A stretch of 64,000 nt of DNA from Riptortus pedestris (taxonomy: Eukaryota > Arthropoda > Insecta > Hemiptera > Alydidae), in assembly GCA_019009955.1 (NCBI GenBank), contig CM032228.1, forward strand, positions 227,626,501-227,690,500, given 5' to 3'. The notes below the pieces were generated by a model, which saw only the letters and a list, made by a program, of their open reading frames with translations, had not been told where the DNA came from and did not search any database. Below, in pieces: positions 1-9,440 of this stretch. The translations under genes and the position numbers were made by a program. Positions within the stretch are counted from its first letter, which is position 1; each line of letters begins with the position of its first letter.

Positions 1-76
1 ATCAGGCATCAATGCCAAAATACACCCCTAATAGATTGCCGATATCTCTCGACGAGAAGTTTTATTTAATTATTTC

Positions 77-106
77 TTTTAGCAGATTTCCCTGTAGGGA
101 AATCAG
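77..106 (+). repeat. HINE 5' end fragment
   Basis: A T-run, then AGCAGATTTCCC, a two-base spacer and GGGAAATCAG, which is the palindromic 5' terminus of the HINE family. It stops at once and is followed by unrelated sequence, so only the tip survives. Confidence 0.6.
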
Positions 107-382
107 TACAGCTAGGCTGGAGAGTGCATTAGAATCCATCGTTTTTCGTAGAATCGTTTTTTCTGTACTCAAGCTAGCAAATACCTATCATTCAGACGGA
201 CCCTACCGAGGGATGGCTCTCCAACAGTTCTCAAGTGGAAATTCACCCATTCTTACTGTCCTAAAAAACAGAAGAGAAGGCAAAGGGAAATCACTATATA
301 TTAGTTTCCGTGGTATTCAGGACTATCTGATAAGCGAAACAGTCATCAGACGAAACTTATATAATAAACACATACATACTAT

Positions 383-387
<5 letters not shown>

Positions 388-444
<57 letters not shown>
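388..444. repeat. CA/TA microsatellite
   Basis: A short CA run passes into about 20 TA units. No HINE sequence flanks it, unlike most TA tracts in the window. Bases 107-387 and 445-732 hold nothing recognisable apart from short degenerate repeats containing TACTCC and AGTAG between 625 and 735. Confidence 0.85.
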
Positions 445-447
<3 letters not shown>

Positions 448-732
448 GAAGCTAACGTATTTTTTAGGTGTTTATTATTTTATTTATTCCAGTTGGGCTT
501 GTTTTTATAACTATAGCCCACTGTCATATTGACGAAAAACTGTCTGCAGTATACACAATATAATGTGAGATGACGTATTTCATAAGCTATTCCAATATGT
601 GTAAAATCTCCTTAGTTTAACTAGCCCCTGGGTATTAGTAGAAGCTACTAAGTAATAATAGGAACTACTCCGAGTAGGAGGAGTTATTCCGCAGTATAAT
701 AGATACTCCAAACTAGTAGATGCTATTCTACA

Positions 733-1260
733 GTATCCGCTATCTCGGAGTACATTTGGACACACGACTTACATGGCGGAACCATATCAACGTTAAAGTG
801 CAACAAGCACAAACACGACTTACACAAATATACCCTTTAATGAACAAAAATACACCACTGAAACTGACTTGCGCAACACTACTTTACAAAACACTTATAC
901 TACCTATATTAACATACGCTTGCCCAGTCTGGCTGGGCATCAGCAACACACACAAAAAGAGACTACAGTCCTTCCAGAGCAAAGTATGTACTTCGAATAG
1001 CGGCGAATGCTCCTTGGTTTGTTAGGAACAGCCAAATTCACAGGGAATTAGAGGTTGCTCCTATTTCAGTTCATCGTGAACAACTAGTAAGGATATGGCA
1101 GCCTTCCGATGTCAGGTGGAGCAACTCATCATAATTTAGGTGCTATGACTGAAGGACGACTACGTCCTAAATTGTACCAAAATCTCTTAATTTTGTAACA
1201 AATCTTGTATAATAACATCCATTTGTGTATAATACTTACGTATTGGTCCAAATAAAATTT
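733..1260 (+). pseudogene. Jockey-type non-LTR retrotransposon, 3' end of reverse transcriptase
   Basis: Frame 1 reads IRYLGVHLDTRLTW, then HIN, then LTQIYPLMNK, then LYKTLILPILTYACPVW, the conserved region after the catalytic core in Jockey-clade reverse transcriptases. The frame shifts near 981 and continues as LRIAANAPWFVRNSQIHREL to VRWSNSS, with a stop at 1132-1134. The polymerase core and endonuclease are missing, so the copy is 5'-truncated as LINE insertions usually are. About 125 bp of 3' UTR follow, with AATAAA near 1250 but no poly-A tail. It is a dead copy. Family assignment rests on recalled motifs. Confidence 0.8.
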
Positions 1261-1267
1261 TCACCAC

Positions 1268-1462
1268 CCCTGATGTATCCTTATACAATATCGTTTTGCT
1301 TCATGTAAGGCTAGGTATGCCAATGAACCTTTTCAAAAAGAACAGTTTGCCATAGTTCCCTCCTTTTCCGTTTATTTTTTTTTCCTTTTCGCTTTTCTTA
1401 TCACAGTTAAATAATGAGTAAATCGGCGGCGCTGCGGAACTCATTTAAATAAATAAATAATT
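1268..1462 (+). repeat. Interspersed repeat with (AAAT)n tail, copy 1
   Basis: Closely matches 42456-42654: CCTGATGT, then TACAATAT, then GTTTGCCATAGT, a pyrimidine block, then AATGAGTAAATC and GCGGAACTCATT, ending in AAATAAATAAATAA. AATGAGT pairs with ACTCATT across a GC-rich loop, giving a terminal hairpin before the tail. A tail of short A-rich units suggests the 3' end of a non-LTR element. No coding is seen. Confidence 0.6.
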
Positions 1463-2155
1463 TATTCTTGCCTAAATTATTTTGAAGTTTGTGTAGAAAT
1501 TCCATAGACCCCAAAGAGGCAGTGTTAAACCGTTAGAGTGTAGTCATGAATTCATAAACTGAAATATGTATCTCAGACACAAAATATTTTAAGCCTTTAG
1601 ATCAATATACAGGTCATTAGCTTTTAAATTGTGCGACTGGTGAAAGGGTCAAGGGAGGACAAGCTACTCAAAGGAATTATTTTGGTATCATTTCTAGCTG
1701 TTTAGTTATATTAATAACTCTTTCCTTGCTCCAAGCAGTCTACGATAAATATTTATTTTTCTTTTGTGTGTTCAATCTGTAAAGCACTTTTAATCTGTAA
1801 GAAGAGAGCTAATCAAATTAACGATTAATAAATTAATAAGGATAAAGGGTTAAAAAGTTTTCGGAATTAATAAGATAATCATGAAAAAAGAGTAATAAAT
1901 TATTCGTGATAAACGAATAAAAAGTTAATCGTGATCACTGACCAAAAACTATTAATTAAATCCAAATTTAGATTACTAATAATTAACCCTTAATCAGGGT
2001 AAAAATAATATGATTATTGCTGTTTGGGCAAGTTATAAAAAATTGAAATCAATCAATTCTTTTTAATATGAATATAAATGACATGACTCAAAATAGTAAT
2101 TAGAATTTTGCTTAATGATGCATAAATGGTATATTTATAACTTTTTACTAATTTT
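1463..2155. other. No gene seen; TTAAT-rich low-complexity DNA
   Basis: AT-rich sequence dominated between 1815 and 1990 by scattered ATTAAT and TTAATCGTGAT words. Similar words occur in the opposite sense at 2670-2810, on the far side of the SINE. No frame, RNA or mobile-element end is recognised. Confidence 0.5.
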
Positions 2156-2350
2156 TATTATTATTATTATTATTTGTTAACGTCCACTTTATGCTACTAT
2201 AGCTATTTGGGACGCGTTATCTGCAGGTTACCACTCTTTTCAGTCATGGTGGGTCTAAGGATTTTATTTAGTGGGTTCGTCACTAAATAAATTTCTATTT
2301 CTCAGGCCGTAATCCAACTCACCACTATAGGTTTATCATGCGATACTGAT
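2156..2350 (-). mobile_element. tRNA-derived SINE, degraded copy
   Basis: Read on the minus strand: a damaged tRNA-like head, a TTTAGTGACGAA segment, the body TGGTAACCTGCAGATAACGC, then GTGGACGTTAA and an (ATA)n tail. It is the same family as 21677-21908, where the B box is clearer (GAGTTCGATTC). Here the B box reads GTTGGATTAC and is mutated, so it is a dead copy. Confidence 0.65.
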
Positions 2351-2556
2351 GTGACAAAAACTTCAACTGAAATGTAATTTTATTAGGATTGACAGAATTT
2401 TGTTTAAATAACGACAGATTAGTAGATTCATAATTATTTATTAAAACACTTAATTCATCCTTCAAACTCGTGACTATTATGGTAACAATGTTTTATATAA
2501 TATTATGGTAGTGGTGGCATTTTATTTCAAAATGTAGTATTCATTAATTCTTCCTC

Positions 2557-2650
2557 AGTTCCACCTTGGCTAGAAAAGGTTGGTAACCTGTAGATGACCC
2601 GTCCTAATTACCCTTAATTGCAAAAAAGTGAACGTTATTAAATAATTTAA
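2557..2650 (+). mobile_element. SINE body and tail, 5'-truncated
   Basis: Contains CCTTGGCTAGAAAAGGTTGG, then TAACCTGTAGATGACCCGTC and a decayed GTGAACGTTA tail: the 3' half of the window's SINE family without its tRNA head. It lies in the opposite sense to the copy 200 bp upstream. Confidence 0.6.
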
Positions 2651-3031
2651 GTATATTAATTCTTTGCTTAGACAAATTAGCGATTAACGGTTAATTTTAT
2701 TAATCGCGATTACGATTATTAAATTAATTTCGATTAAATTTTGTCATAATTAATTCCGATTAATATTTATGATAAAAATCAATAGAATAATTAATTAATC
2801 ATCTCACATCCGTAAATTAGTATTTACTTTACATTTATAATCCTATTAAACTCGTAGACAAATAAGTTCAAAGCTTCAATTTATCAAGATAACACTGTGA
2901 AAACGTCATCCTGTAATATTGTTTAAAAAACATAATTGTTACACATGATCCCGTAAATAGCTCAAAGGAAGGCGGACTGTAATAAAAAGTCCGTCACGCA
3001 GGAGCTGCGTAAACTAAGCAGATTTATACTC

Positions 3032-3470
3032 AGACAGTACAATATAATATATTGTGGTAAGGTTTATGTGGCGCAGACAGGCAAGAAGACTTCTACAAGA
3101 GTCAACCAACACATGGCTGATCTAAAACATAGAACAAATACATCCGCCATTGCCAAACACGCAAGTATTTGTCCTCACCAAATTAAATTTGACGAAACAA
3201 AAGTTTTACACAGAGAGGACCACCTCGGTAAAAGATTAGTCCTGGAAGCCCTACAAATAAATAAGAGGGCAAATACTATAAACGGCGTGGACGGTGTTAT
3301 ACTTTCAGAAACGTGGAAAGCCATAATAAAATAAAATAAAAACTCCACAACATATGATTAATTTAAGTAACCATTCTAATCAAATTTATGCCTGACGAAG
3401 ATGGACGCAGTTCTATCGAAAATTTGCAGAACAAAAATTCCAACCGCTGGAGCAGATAGCCGAAATCCTC
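3032..3470 (+). pseudogene. Penelope-like retroelement, GIY-YIG endonuclease end
   Basis: The frame from about 3014 reads YNIIYCGKVYVAQTGKK, then STRVNQHMADLKHRTNT, HASICPH, KFDETKV, EDHLGKRLVLEAL and INKRANTINGVDG, stopping near 3333. This matches the GIY-YIG nuclease carried at the C terminus of Penelope-like elements: IYCGKVYVAQTG is the GIY-YIG stretch and STRVNQH supplies the conserved Arg. The reverse transcriptase is absent. About 135 bp of 3' sequence follow and include a CTGACGA-hairpin-GAAA motif; that part recurs at 28614-28692. An upstream methionine is not needed, because the fragment enters directly from HINE sequence. Confidence 0.8.
3392..3421 (+). other. Hammerhead-core-like motif (Penelope 3' region)
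   Basis: CTGACGA, one unpaired A, the stem GATGGA/TCTATC around a six-base loop, then GAAA. These are the two conserved strands and stem II of a hammerhead ribozyme. The stem II register is one base off the canonical form, and I could not identify a cleavage triplet with proper stems I and III, so activity is doubtful. Confidence 0.4.
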
Positions 3471-3686
3471 ACAATGACATATATATAATTATCAACGGAC
3501 CTCATTTTCGTCATCTCCAGGGTGGGATCGATGGACATTTGAAGAAATGTTTCGAAAATCGCGTCATGAGTACGACCTCAATAGCTGATATCCCTTAAGG
3601 GAAATCTGCTTAAAGTATGACAAGTGCACTGGTATGTCATTCGTCAAAGGGAAAGGGGGTGGGTAGGGATGACAGCATATATCAGA

Positions 3687-3765
3687 GGTGAGTAGCAGTG
3701 ACGGGAGCCGTCACAGGTAAATGTGCAAGTAGCAGTGACGGTAGGCATCACAGGTAATGAGTAGC
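3687..3765. repeat. Two tandem hairpin units
   Basis: AGTAGCAGTGACGG, then CCGTCACAGGTAA, occurs twice about 38 bp apart. The first forms a 7-bp stem (GTGACGG/CCGTCAC). The second has drifted to GGCATCAC. A GC-rich CCGCCC stretch follows. Function unknown. Confidence 0.5.
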
Positions 3766-3904
3766 CGCCCCCGCCCGCCCCTACTTGCCCCATCAATTAC
3801 CGATATCTGGACCTGACATCTCAATTAGTCCTCTGGCATATATCATTTTCGCTCTCTGTTCTCCAGCTACTGTAACCTATACTTGATTAGTCCTTCTGGG
3901 TAAC

Positions 3905-4437
3905 AGGTTGATTTCCCACAAGGGAAATCTGCTACTGGGGTAGTACTATTGACGGGATTTTCGAGGAATGTTATCAAATGTCCATCGATCCGCTTAGGAG
4001 TTGACGAAAGTGAGGTTTGGCGGCCACAATTTTTTGCTTATTAACTCTCTTGCGTTCGCAATTTTTGTCTGATCGTTACCAAGATCGATATATAAACGTT
4101 TTATCTAAAAATGAATACCAAGTTCGTTAAGGTCTGATAGTGGATCTTTGAGAGAGGAGTTTTAGAAGGGAAGAATTTCCAAAATTCGAAATATTTTCTT
4201 TGTTATAAAACTGTAATCTATAAATGTTGTTATGTAGGCTTCTTCATTACCTTGATTATTAGCCTAGGTATTTGCATTTTTTTTTAGATTTCTCTCGTGA
4301 GTAAACCTCCACTCCTACTCATGTCATATTAACAATAAGATGTTATATAATGAAAAACTTTATTTGAAGCCTAAATACCAAATATTGTTCTCATTGAACT
4401 TTTACGGTTCGAGATAAATACAAATACCGAGAATATT
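3905..4437 (+). mobile_element. HINE, old copy without hairpin end
   Basis: Starts at the 5' palindrome remnant (TTTCCCACAAGGGAAATC), continues with AAATGTCCATCGATCC, GACGAAAGTGAGG, TCGCAATTTTTGTCTGATCG and the GATATT core, and ends in the old-type segment ACTCCTACTCATGTC, then TTTATTTGAAGCCTAAATAC. The TA tract is lost and there is no CGCAG hairpin terminus. Confidence 0.65.
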
Positions 4438-4462
4438 TTTCAGTGGACTTGTAAAATAATGT

Positions 4463-4618
4463 TAAGGATCAATAAAAAGGCCTTGGCTCTGGAGGCGCCG
4501 GCGGTTGTTGTCCAGGCTACACAGCTATAATCAGGCACTGACGATGGAGCGTTGACTCCGAAAGTGCACTCTGCATAGTTAAAAACAGTAGAGGACAAGG
4601 CCTTTTTATTGATACTTA
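4463..4618. mobile_element. Short inverted-repeat element with hammerhead-like centre
   Basis: 23-bp arms at 4463-4485 and 4596-4618 (TAAGGATCAATAAAAAGG and its inverse, one mismatch) enclose CACTGACGATGGAGC, GTTGA, CTCCGAAAGTG (4536-4566). CACT pairs with AGTG and GGAG with CTCC, leaving CUGACGA and GAAA as an internal loop. The same centre occurs at 49182-49212 in a copy with clear target duplications, and both copies are followed by GTTCCTCTACCA. Confidence 0.55.
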
Positions 4619-4939
4619 TCAATTTGTTCCTCTACCATCCAGCATATTCCAGATATATGATATGTTAATCCTCTTTTGTCCAATCAGCTTAAAATTCGAA
4701 ACCAAGGAGCTGTGAGTGAAGTGTAGCTTAGAACTTTCACCGAAGAGACAACCAATTATGGATATTGGAAGAAAGCTGTGGAGAGAGAGAGATGGCGCTG
4801 TTTTGTGGGGAACCACCGCAGTGCCTTCCGGTGTTAGAAACATCGCCAAAACCACAGTCTCTCTCCAACAATCCCAACCAGCCGGCATTAACTCAGCCAA
4901 GCGACAACTAAACAGCTAGTCAAATGAAATTACCCATTC
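4619..4939. other. No recognisable feature
   Basis: Open frames of 67 (plus) and 93 (minus) codons overlap here, but neither has a recognisable motif. No splice-site context or promoter signal was recognised. Confidence 0.4.
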
Positions 4940-5063
4940 AGGCCAGCTCAGGTTAGCCATGTTACTTAAAATGTGGCCTTTAATCTCACATGGTATACCT
5001 AGAGTGGAGAGTTCGATCCACGCCTGGACAGTTGGAATTTATTTAGTGACGAACTCAGTAAAT
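4940..5063 (+). mobile_element. SINE, tRNA-derived head (left part of an interrupted copy)
   Basis: GCTCAGGTTAGCCATG (A-box side) and GAGAGTTCGATCCACG (B-box side) form a tRNA-like pol III promoter, followed by TTATTTAGTGACGAAC. The sequence breaks off at the poly-A junction with two HINE copies and resumes at 6487, so the SINE is older than the HINEs. Confidence 0.75.
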
Positions 5064-5630
5064 AAAAGTCCGTCACGCAGGGGCTGCGTAAACTAAGCAG
5101 ATTTCCCACGTGAAGTTTTACAATAGAGAAATCTGCCTAATAACAACTGTACTAGTAAGAAACCTCTAAACCTAAAAAACATTATTTAGGGCGTAATAAC
5201 CCAGTAGTTTCTAGCCCAAAAAACAGTTAACCTAACCTCTAAACCTATTCGCGAGGGACGGTAGTTATAGAAACGGCCGCCAGAGCTCTCGTCGGAAACT
5301 CCGAACATAGCCTAGGTGACCACACGCAGAATACAAATGCAAATATCTCGGTTAATATTCAAGATAGAGAATTAATATATAGAATAATATTTATAGTAAA
5401 TTTAATTTGCAATAAGATTGGTTCTATACAATCTTTTGATCCGACGTATAGTAACGGAGATATTTCGAATTTTCGAAAATCCTCCCATCTAAACCCCCCC
5501 TCCCACTGGTCCGATTTCAGCCGTTAACGAACTTAATCTTTCTTTTTACATAAAACGCTTAAATATGAAGTTTGGTAAGGATCAAACAAAAATTGCGACC
5601 GCTAGAGCGGTAACAGACAAATATATAGAT

Positions 5631-5665
<35 letters not shown>

Positions 5666-5802
5666 TATATATATACAGTTTTGAACGGACCTCATTTTCG
5701 TCATCTACTAGGTAGGATCGATGGACATTTGAAGAAAAATGTCGAAAATTCCGTCATGAGTACAACCTCAATAGCTGATTTCCCTTAAGGGAAATCTGCT
5801 AA
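5064..5802 (-). mobile_element. HINE, full copy A of a head-to-tail dimer (core type I)
   Basis: Both ends are intact: AAAAGTCCGTCACGCAGG with the CGCAG/CTGCG hairpin at left, and the CTTAAGG palindrome followed by AAATCTGCTAAAA at right. The core carries CAGAGCTCTC (type I), two GATATT-centred inverted blocks, a CCCCCCTCCCAC run and a TA tract interrupted by GATA. Its right end is shared base for base with the start of the next copy, with no host DNA between them. Confidence 0.8.
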
Positions 5803-6284
5803 AAGTCTATCACGCAGGGGCTGCGTAAACTAAGCAGATTTCCCACGTGAAGTTTTACAATAGAGAAATCCGCCTAATAACAGCTGTAGTAGGAAGGGAT
5901 CTCTAACCTATTCACGAGGGACGAATAGTTCTAGAAACGGCCACCAGAGCTCTCGGCGGAGAGTCCGGAACATGGCGGGGTTCCGTTGACCACACAAACA
6001 ATACAAATGCAAATATCTCGGTTAATATTCAAGATACAGAATAAATATATATAACAATATTTATAGTAAATTTAATTTACAATAAGATTGATTCTATACA
6101 ATTTTTCGATCCGACGCAAATAACGGAGATATTTTGAATTTTCAAAAATCCCCCCTCTAAACCCCCCCTTCCACTGGTCCGATTTCAGCCATTAACGAAC
6201 TTGATCTCTCTTTTTACGTAAAACGCTTAAATATGAAGTTTGGTAACGATCAAACAAAAATTGCGACCGCTAGAGCGTTAACAG

Positions 6285-6366
<82 letters not shown>

Positions 6367-6486
6367 GAACGGACCTCATTTTCGTCATCTCCTGGGTAGG
6401 ATCGATGGACATTTGAGGAAATTTTTCAAAAATCGCGTCATGAGTACGACCTCAATAGCTGATTTCCCTTAAGGGAAATCTGCTAA
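5801..6486 (-). mobile_element. HINE, full copy B of a head-to-tail dimer (core type I)
   Basis: Starts AAAAGTCTATCACGCAGG exactly where copy A ends and finishes CTTAAGGGAAATCTGCTAAAA. The TA tract is long and uninterrupted (6288-6361). It differs from copy A by small deletions, so it is not a recent local duplication. Outside it the interrupted SINE resumes. Confidence 0.8.
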
Positions 6487-6600
6487 AATCCCTTGTCCCG
6501 TCCTGGCTAGAAAAGAGTGGTAACCTGAAGATGACCCGTCAAAATTAGCCTTAGTAGCAAAACGTGGATAAATAACAATAAACAATATCAAATTCAATAA
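6487..6600 (+). mobile_element. SINE body and tail (right part of the interrupted copy)
   Basis: TCCTGGCTAGAAAAGAGTGG, then TAACCTGAAGATGACCCGTC, AAAACGTGGATAAATAACAA. Joined to 4940-5063 it restores the SINE order seen at 21677-21908, with a few bases lost at the junction. Confidence 0.75.
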
Positions 6601-6695
6601 GCGGCTTAATTAATTTGGGAGTGTGAGTGAAATGTTTCTAGAAGTTCAGCTTAATGCCAAAAAAATAAATAAAACTTTTATTTTTGTTTTCCATT

Positions 6696-7022
6696 AGCAG
6701 ATTTTCAAGGAGATGGCGAAAATGAAGTATGTTCAAATACATACCGTACGTGATGAGATTGACTTGCATTTTGGAAGGTGCGCCAACAGATATCTGCTAA
6801 AACCCATCTTTGTCAGCTCTAAATCACTTCGAGCAAACAAGCTAGTACACATTTATTTTCGTCAACTCTTTGGTAGTAACGATGAGCAATTGGAGAAATA
6901 TTTAGTCACGAAGTTTTGTAAGTACAAACTCAATGGTGAATCGACGGTGTCACGATCCGAAGCGTGTACAGCGTGTGGGAAATCTGCTTAGTTTACGCAG
7001 AACCTGTGTGTCGGACATTTTC
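6696..7022 (+). mobile_element. HINE remnant with an incidental 92-codon frame
   Basis: Bounded by TTAGCAGATTTTC at left and GGGAAATCTGCTTAGTTTAC, then GCAGAACCTGTGTGTCGGAC at right. The interior holds a diverged, oppositely directed HINE 5' region (TTTATTTTCGTCAACTC, CGATGAGCAATTGGAGAAAT). A frame from an ATG at 6713 stays open to 6991, but its last codons come from the sub-terminal repeat and its middle from the HINE-like stretch, so it is not taken as a gene. Confidence 0.5.
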
Positions 7023-7149
7023 AAACGCAAGAGTAAGTAGGTGTCAAAGGTAGAGTCATGGTTAATAGATCATATAGCAAGTCAACGTAGCATGGCTCTG
7101 ACAAAGTAAAACTCTTCAAGGTCTGAGGGAAAATATTATATAATGAGGT

Positions 7150-7292
7150 GATATATTATAAAGCATTTTATTTGAAGCCTAAATACCAAATATTGTTCCC
7201 ATTGAATTTTTACGTTTTGAGGTAAATGCAAATACGTGACGCACGCGGGAAATCTGTTTAGTTAACGCAGCCCCTGCGTGACAGACTTTTTT
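7150..7292 (+). mobile_element. HINE 3' end
   Basis: Old-type segment (TTTATTTGAAGCCTAAATAC) leading to GGGAAATCTGTTTAGTTAAC, the hairpin GCAGCCCCTGC and GTGACAGACTTTTTT. The 5' part of the element is missing. Confidence 0.7.
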
Positions 7293-7396
7293 GTCATACA
7301 CTAGGCAGGATCGATGGGCATTTGAAGAAATGTTTTGGAAATTGCGTCATGAGTATAACCTCAATAGCTGTCTTCCCTTAAGGGAAATCTGCCCAA
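7293..7396 (-). mobile_element. HINE 5' end fragment, back to back with the previous one
   Basis: GTCATACACTAGGCAGGATC, GATGGGCATTTGAAG, then CTTAAGGGAAATCTGCC. It abuts the T-run of the preceding HINE 3' end, with no microsatellite or core, as if the older copy was the target or partner of the younger one. Confidence 0.65.
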
Positions 7397-7783
7397 ATGC
7401 AAAATAGGTCATGGTAAACAACGTAGTAAAGCAAATATGGTCAAATCAATTGAAATGGAGTAAATTGCCGATTTATAACAAGTATAGAAGGTGTTATAAC
7501 AGGTGGTGTGCAAATATATGTGGTTCACCACAACTATATATATATATAACTAAAGGAATATAACCTATGATTTCAGAATACCTTCAAAGGAATGTACAAT
7601 ATACAGTGACGTCATTTTCTGGTTTGACATATTACCGAGATAAAATGAGCACTCATTGCTCACAGTCTTCAGTGGTGATATCAAGAAATAATCGAAACAT
7701 TTTAACAATCCTCATGATTGAAGTTTTTAGGAAAGATCGTGGACAAAAGCCTAGACTCGTTTGGTCATATTGAATCATTGAGT

Positions 7784-8342
7784 AAAAAGTCCGTCACGCA
7801 GGTGCTGCGTAAACTAAGCAGATTTCCCACGTGAAGTTTTACAATAGAGAAATCTGCCTAATAACAACTGTAGTAGTAAGAAACCTCTAAACCTAAAACA
7901 TTATTTAGGGCGTAATAACCCAGTAGTTCTAGCCCCAAAAAACAGTTGACCTAACCTCTAAACCTATTCACGAAGGACGAATAGTTATGGAAACGGCCGC
8001 CAGAGCTCTCGGCGGAAAGTCCGAACATAGCCTACTGGTGACCACACGCAGAATACAAATGCAAATATCTCGGTTAATATTCAAGATAAAGAATAAATGT
8101 ATAGAACAATATTTATAGTAAATTTAATTTGCAATAAGATTGATTCTATACAATTTTTCGATCCGACGCATAATAACGGAGATATTTTGAATTTTCCGAA
8201 AAACCCGTCTCTAAACCCCCCCCCCCTCCCACTAGTCCGATTTCAGCCATTAACGAACTTGATCTTTCTTTTTACATAAAATGATTAAATTCCGAGTTTG
8301 GTAAAGATCAAACAAGAATTGCGGCCGCTAGAGCGTTAACAG

Positions 8343-8379
<37 letters not shown>

Positions 8380-8509
8380 TATAATTTTGAACGGACCTCA
8401 TTTTCGTCATCTCCTGGGTAGGATCGATGGACATTTGAAGAAATTTTCCGAAACTCGCATCATGAGTAAGACCTCAATAGCCGATTTACCTTAAGGGAAA
8501 TCTGCCAAA
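7784..8509 (-). mobile_element. HINE, full copy (core type I)
   Basis: Complete from GTCCGTCACGCAGGTGCTGC to CTTAAGGGAAATCTGCCAAAA. The core contains CGGCCGCCAGAGCTCTC, a CCCCCCCCCC run near 8217 and the TA tract 8347-8385. Bases 7397-7783 upstream hold no gene: the 68-codon frame at 7567-7773 has no recognised motif. Confidence 0.8.
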
Positions 8510-8761
8510 ACCGAAGTCTTCCATGGTAACTTCCAATGGCAACTCTATTACTAATATACTACGCTAACTCCCATAGTCGGTTACTTTGAGGCGTTATACA
8601 TTTTGGTAACTAAAAAAAAAAACGATATTAATTATTTAAATTGTACGAAAGAGTAATAAGGTTTATATTTAATAAAAAGTGAGAGGCAGGCTCCTGTCGG
8701 CTACAGTTTAAGAAATCAAAAATAATGTCTTCTCTCAATATGTAATGTACCAAACAATGCT

Positions 8762-9440
8762 ATTTTTATTTATTTATTAGAATATACCGCATCTACTATT
8801 GTCATTAGAGGTAGATGGATCTATATTTCTTGAAACAAACAAGTTTCAGTTAAAAATGAAAAAAGCATTCTTATTGTCTTCGTCATTGCCTCTAAGGAGT
8901 TCTCTTAAGTTCGGTTCAAAGCTCTTCTTGGAAGATCGTATTTTTTACAGTTAAGGAAAAGATGTGAGACAGTAAGACGAACATTACAAGAACCGCAGGT
9001 TGGTGGGAATAAGCCTTTCAATCAATAACTATGTGTTAATTTTGTATGTCCAATTCGGACACGGGCAAGAACAGCTTCCTCTTTTCGGATGTTTCTACTT
9101 GCAGTATTCCATCGCTCAGTAACTTCTTTGTTTAATCGCAGTTTATTGTCATGTTTTTTCGACATGTCTGACTTCCACCTTTGAAATATGAGCTTTTGAA
9201 ACTAACTTTTCCAATCGTCTGTGGAGATAAAGGTTACTCTTCATAGTTGCATCTTCTCGAGCACCACGAGCTTCCAAATCCGCCATTTCATTACCCTCCA
9301 AACCAAAATGTTAGGGAACCCAAACGAGTGACAGATACAGAGCAACAAACTTTTAAAAGCGTCCATCATTGCTAGAACCACTACTGATCTAGTATCTTCA
9401 ATCCGAGGTATAAAAAAAAAAAAACCAAAAGAAACCATGT
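8762..9440 (-). pseudogene. Non-LTR retrotransposon, RNase H and C-terminal region
   Basis: Minus-strand frames, broken by shifts and stops, give DTRSVVVLAMMDAFK, then FVWVP (in place of the usual WVPSHVG), GNEMADLEARGAREDATMK, NLYLHRRLEKLVSKAH, ARVRIGHTKLTHSY, FPPTCGSCNVRLTVSH and LFLNCKKYDLPRR. This is the RNase H domain followed by the conserved C-terminal RxGHTxLTHxY / CxxC / H / C block of I- and R1-like LINEs. The copy ends in an AATAAATAAATAAAA tail near 8762 and is 5'-truncated near 9440. Clade within the RNase-H-bearing LINEs is not resolved. Confidence 0.75.

Larger units (their letters stand above)
2979..3613 (-). mobile_element. HINE ends enclosing a Penelope-like fragment
   Basis: On the plus strand the HINE hairpin end (GTCCGTCACGCAGGAGCTGC, then TAAACTAAGCAGATTT) occupies 2979-3025. 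The opposite end (ATTTTCGTCATCTCC, GATCGATGGACATTTG, CTTAAGGGAAATCTGCTTA) occupies about 3480-3613. The usual core is absent. The interval instead holds the 3' part of a Penelope-like element. Either that element inserted with loss of the HINE core, or the HINE picked it up. The TA tract is reduced to a few units. Confidence 0.65.

Noticed and set aside
12..449. 145-codon ORF ending in a long IY repeat
   Set aside because: A third of it is translated TA microsatellite and the rest has no motif.
6713..6991. 92-codon ORF bounded by HINE ends, ending ACTACGKSA-like
   Set aside because: Its last residues are translation of the HINE sub-terminal repeat and its middle aligns to a reversed HINE 5' region, so it is chance coding.
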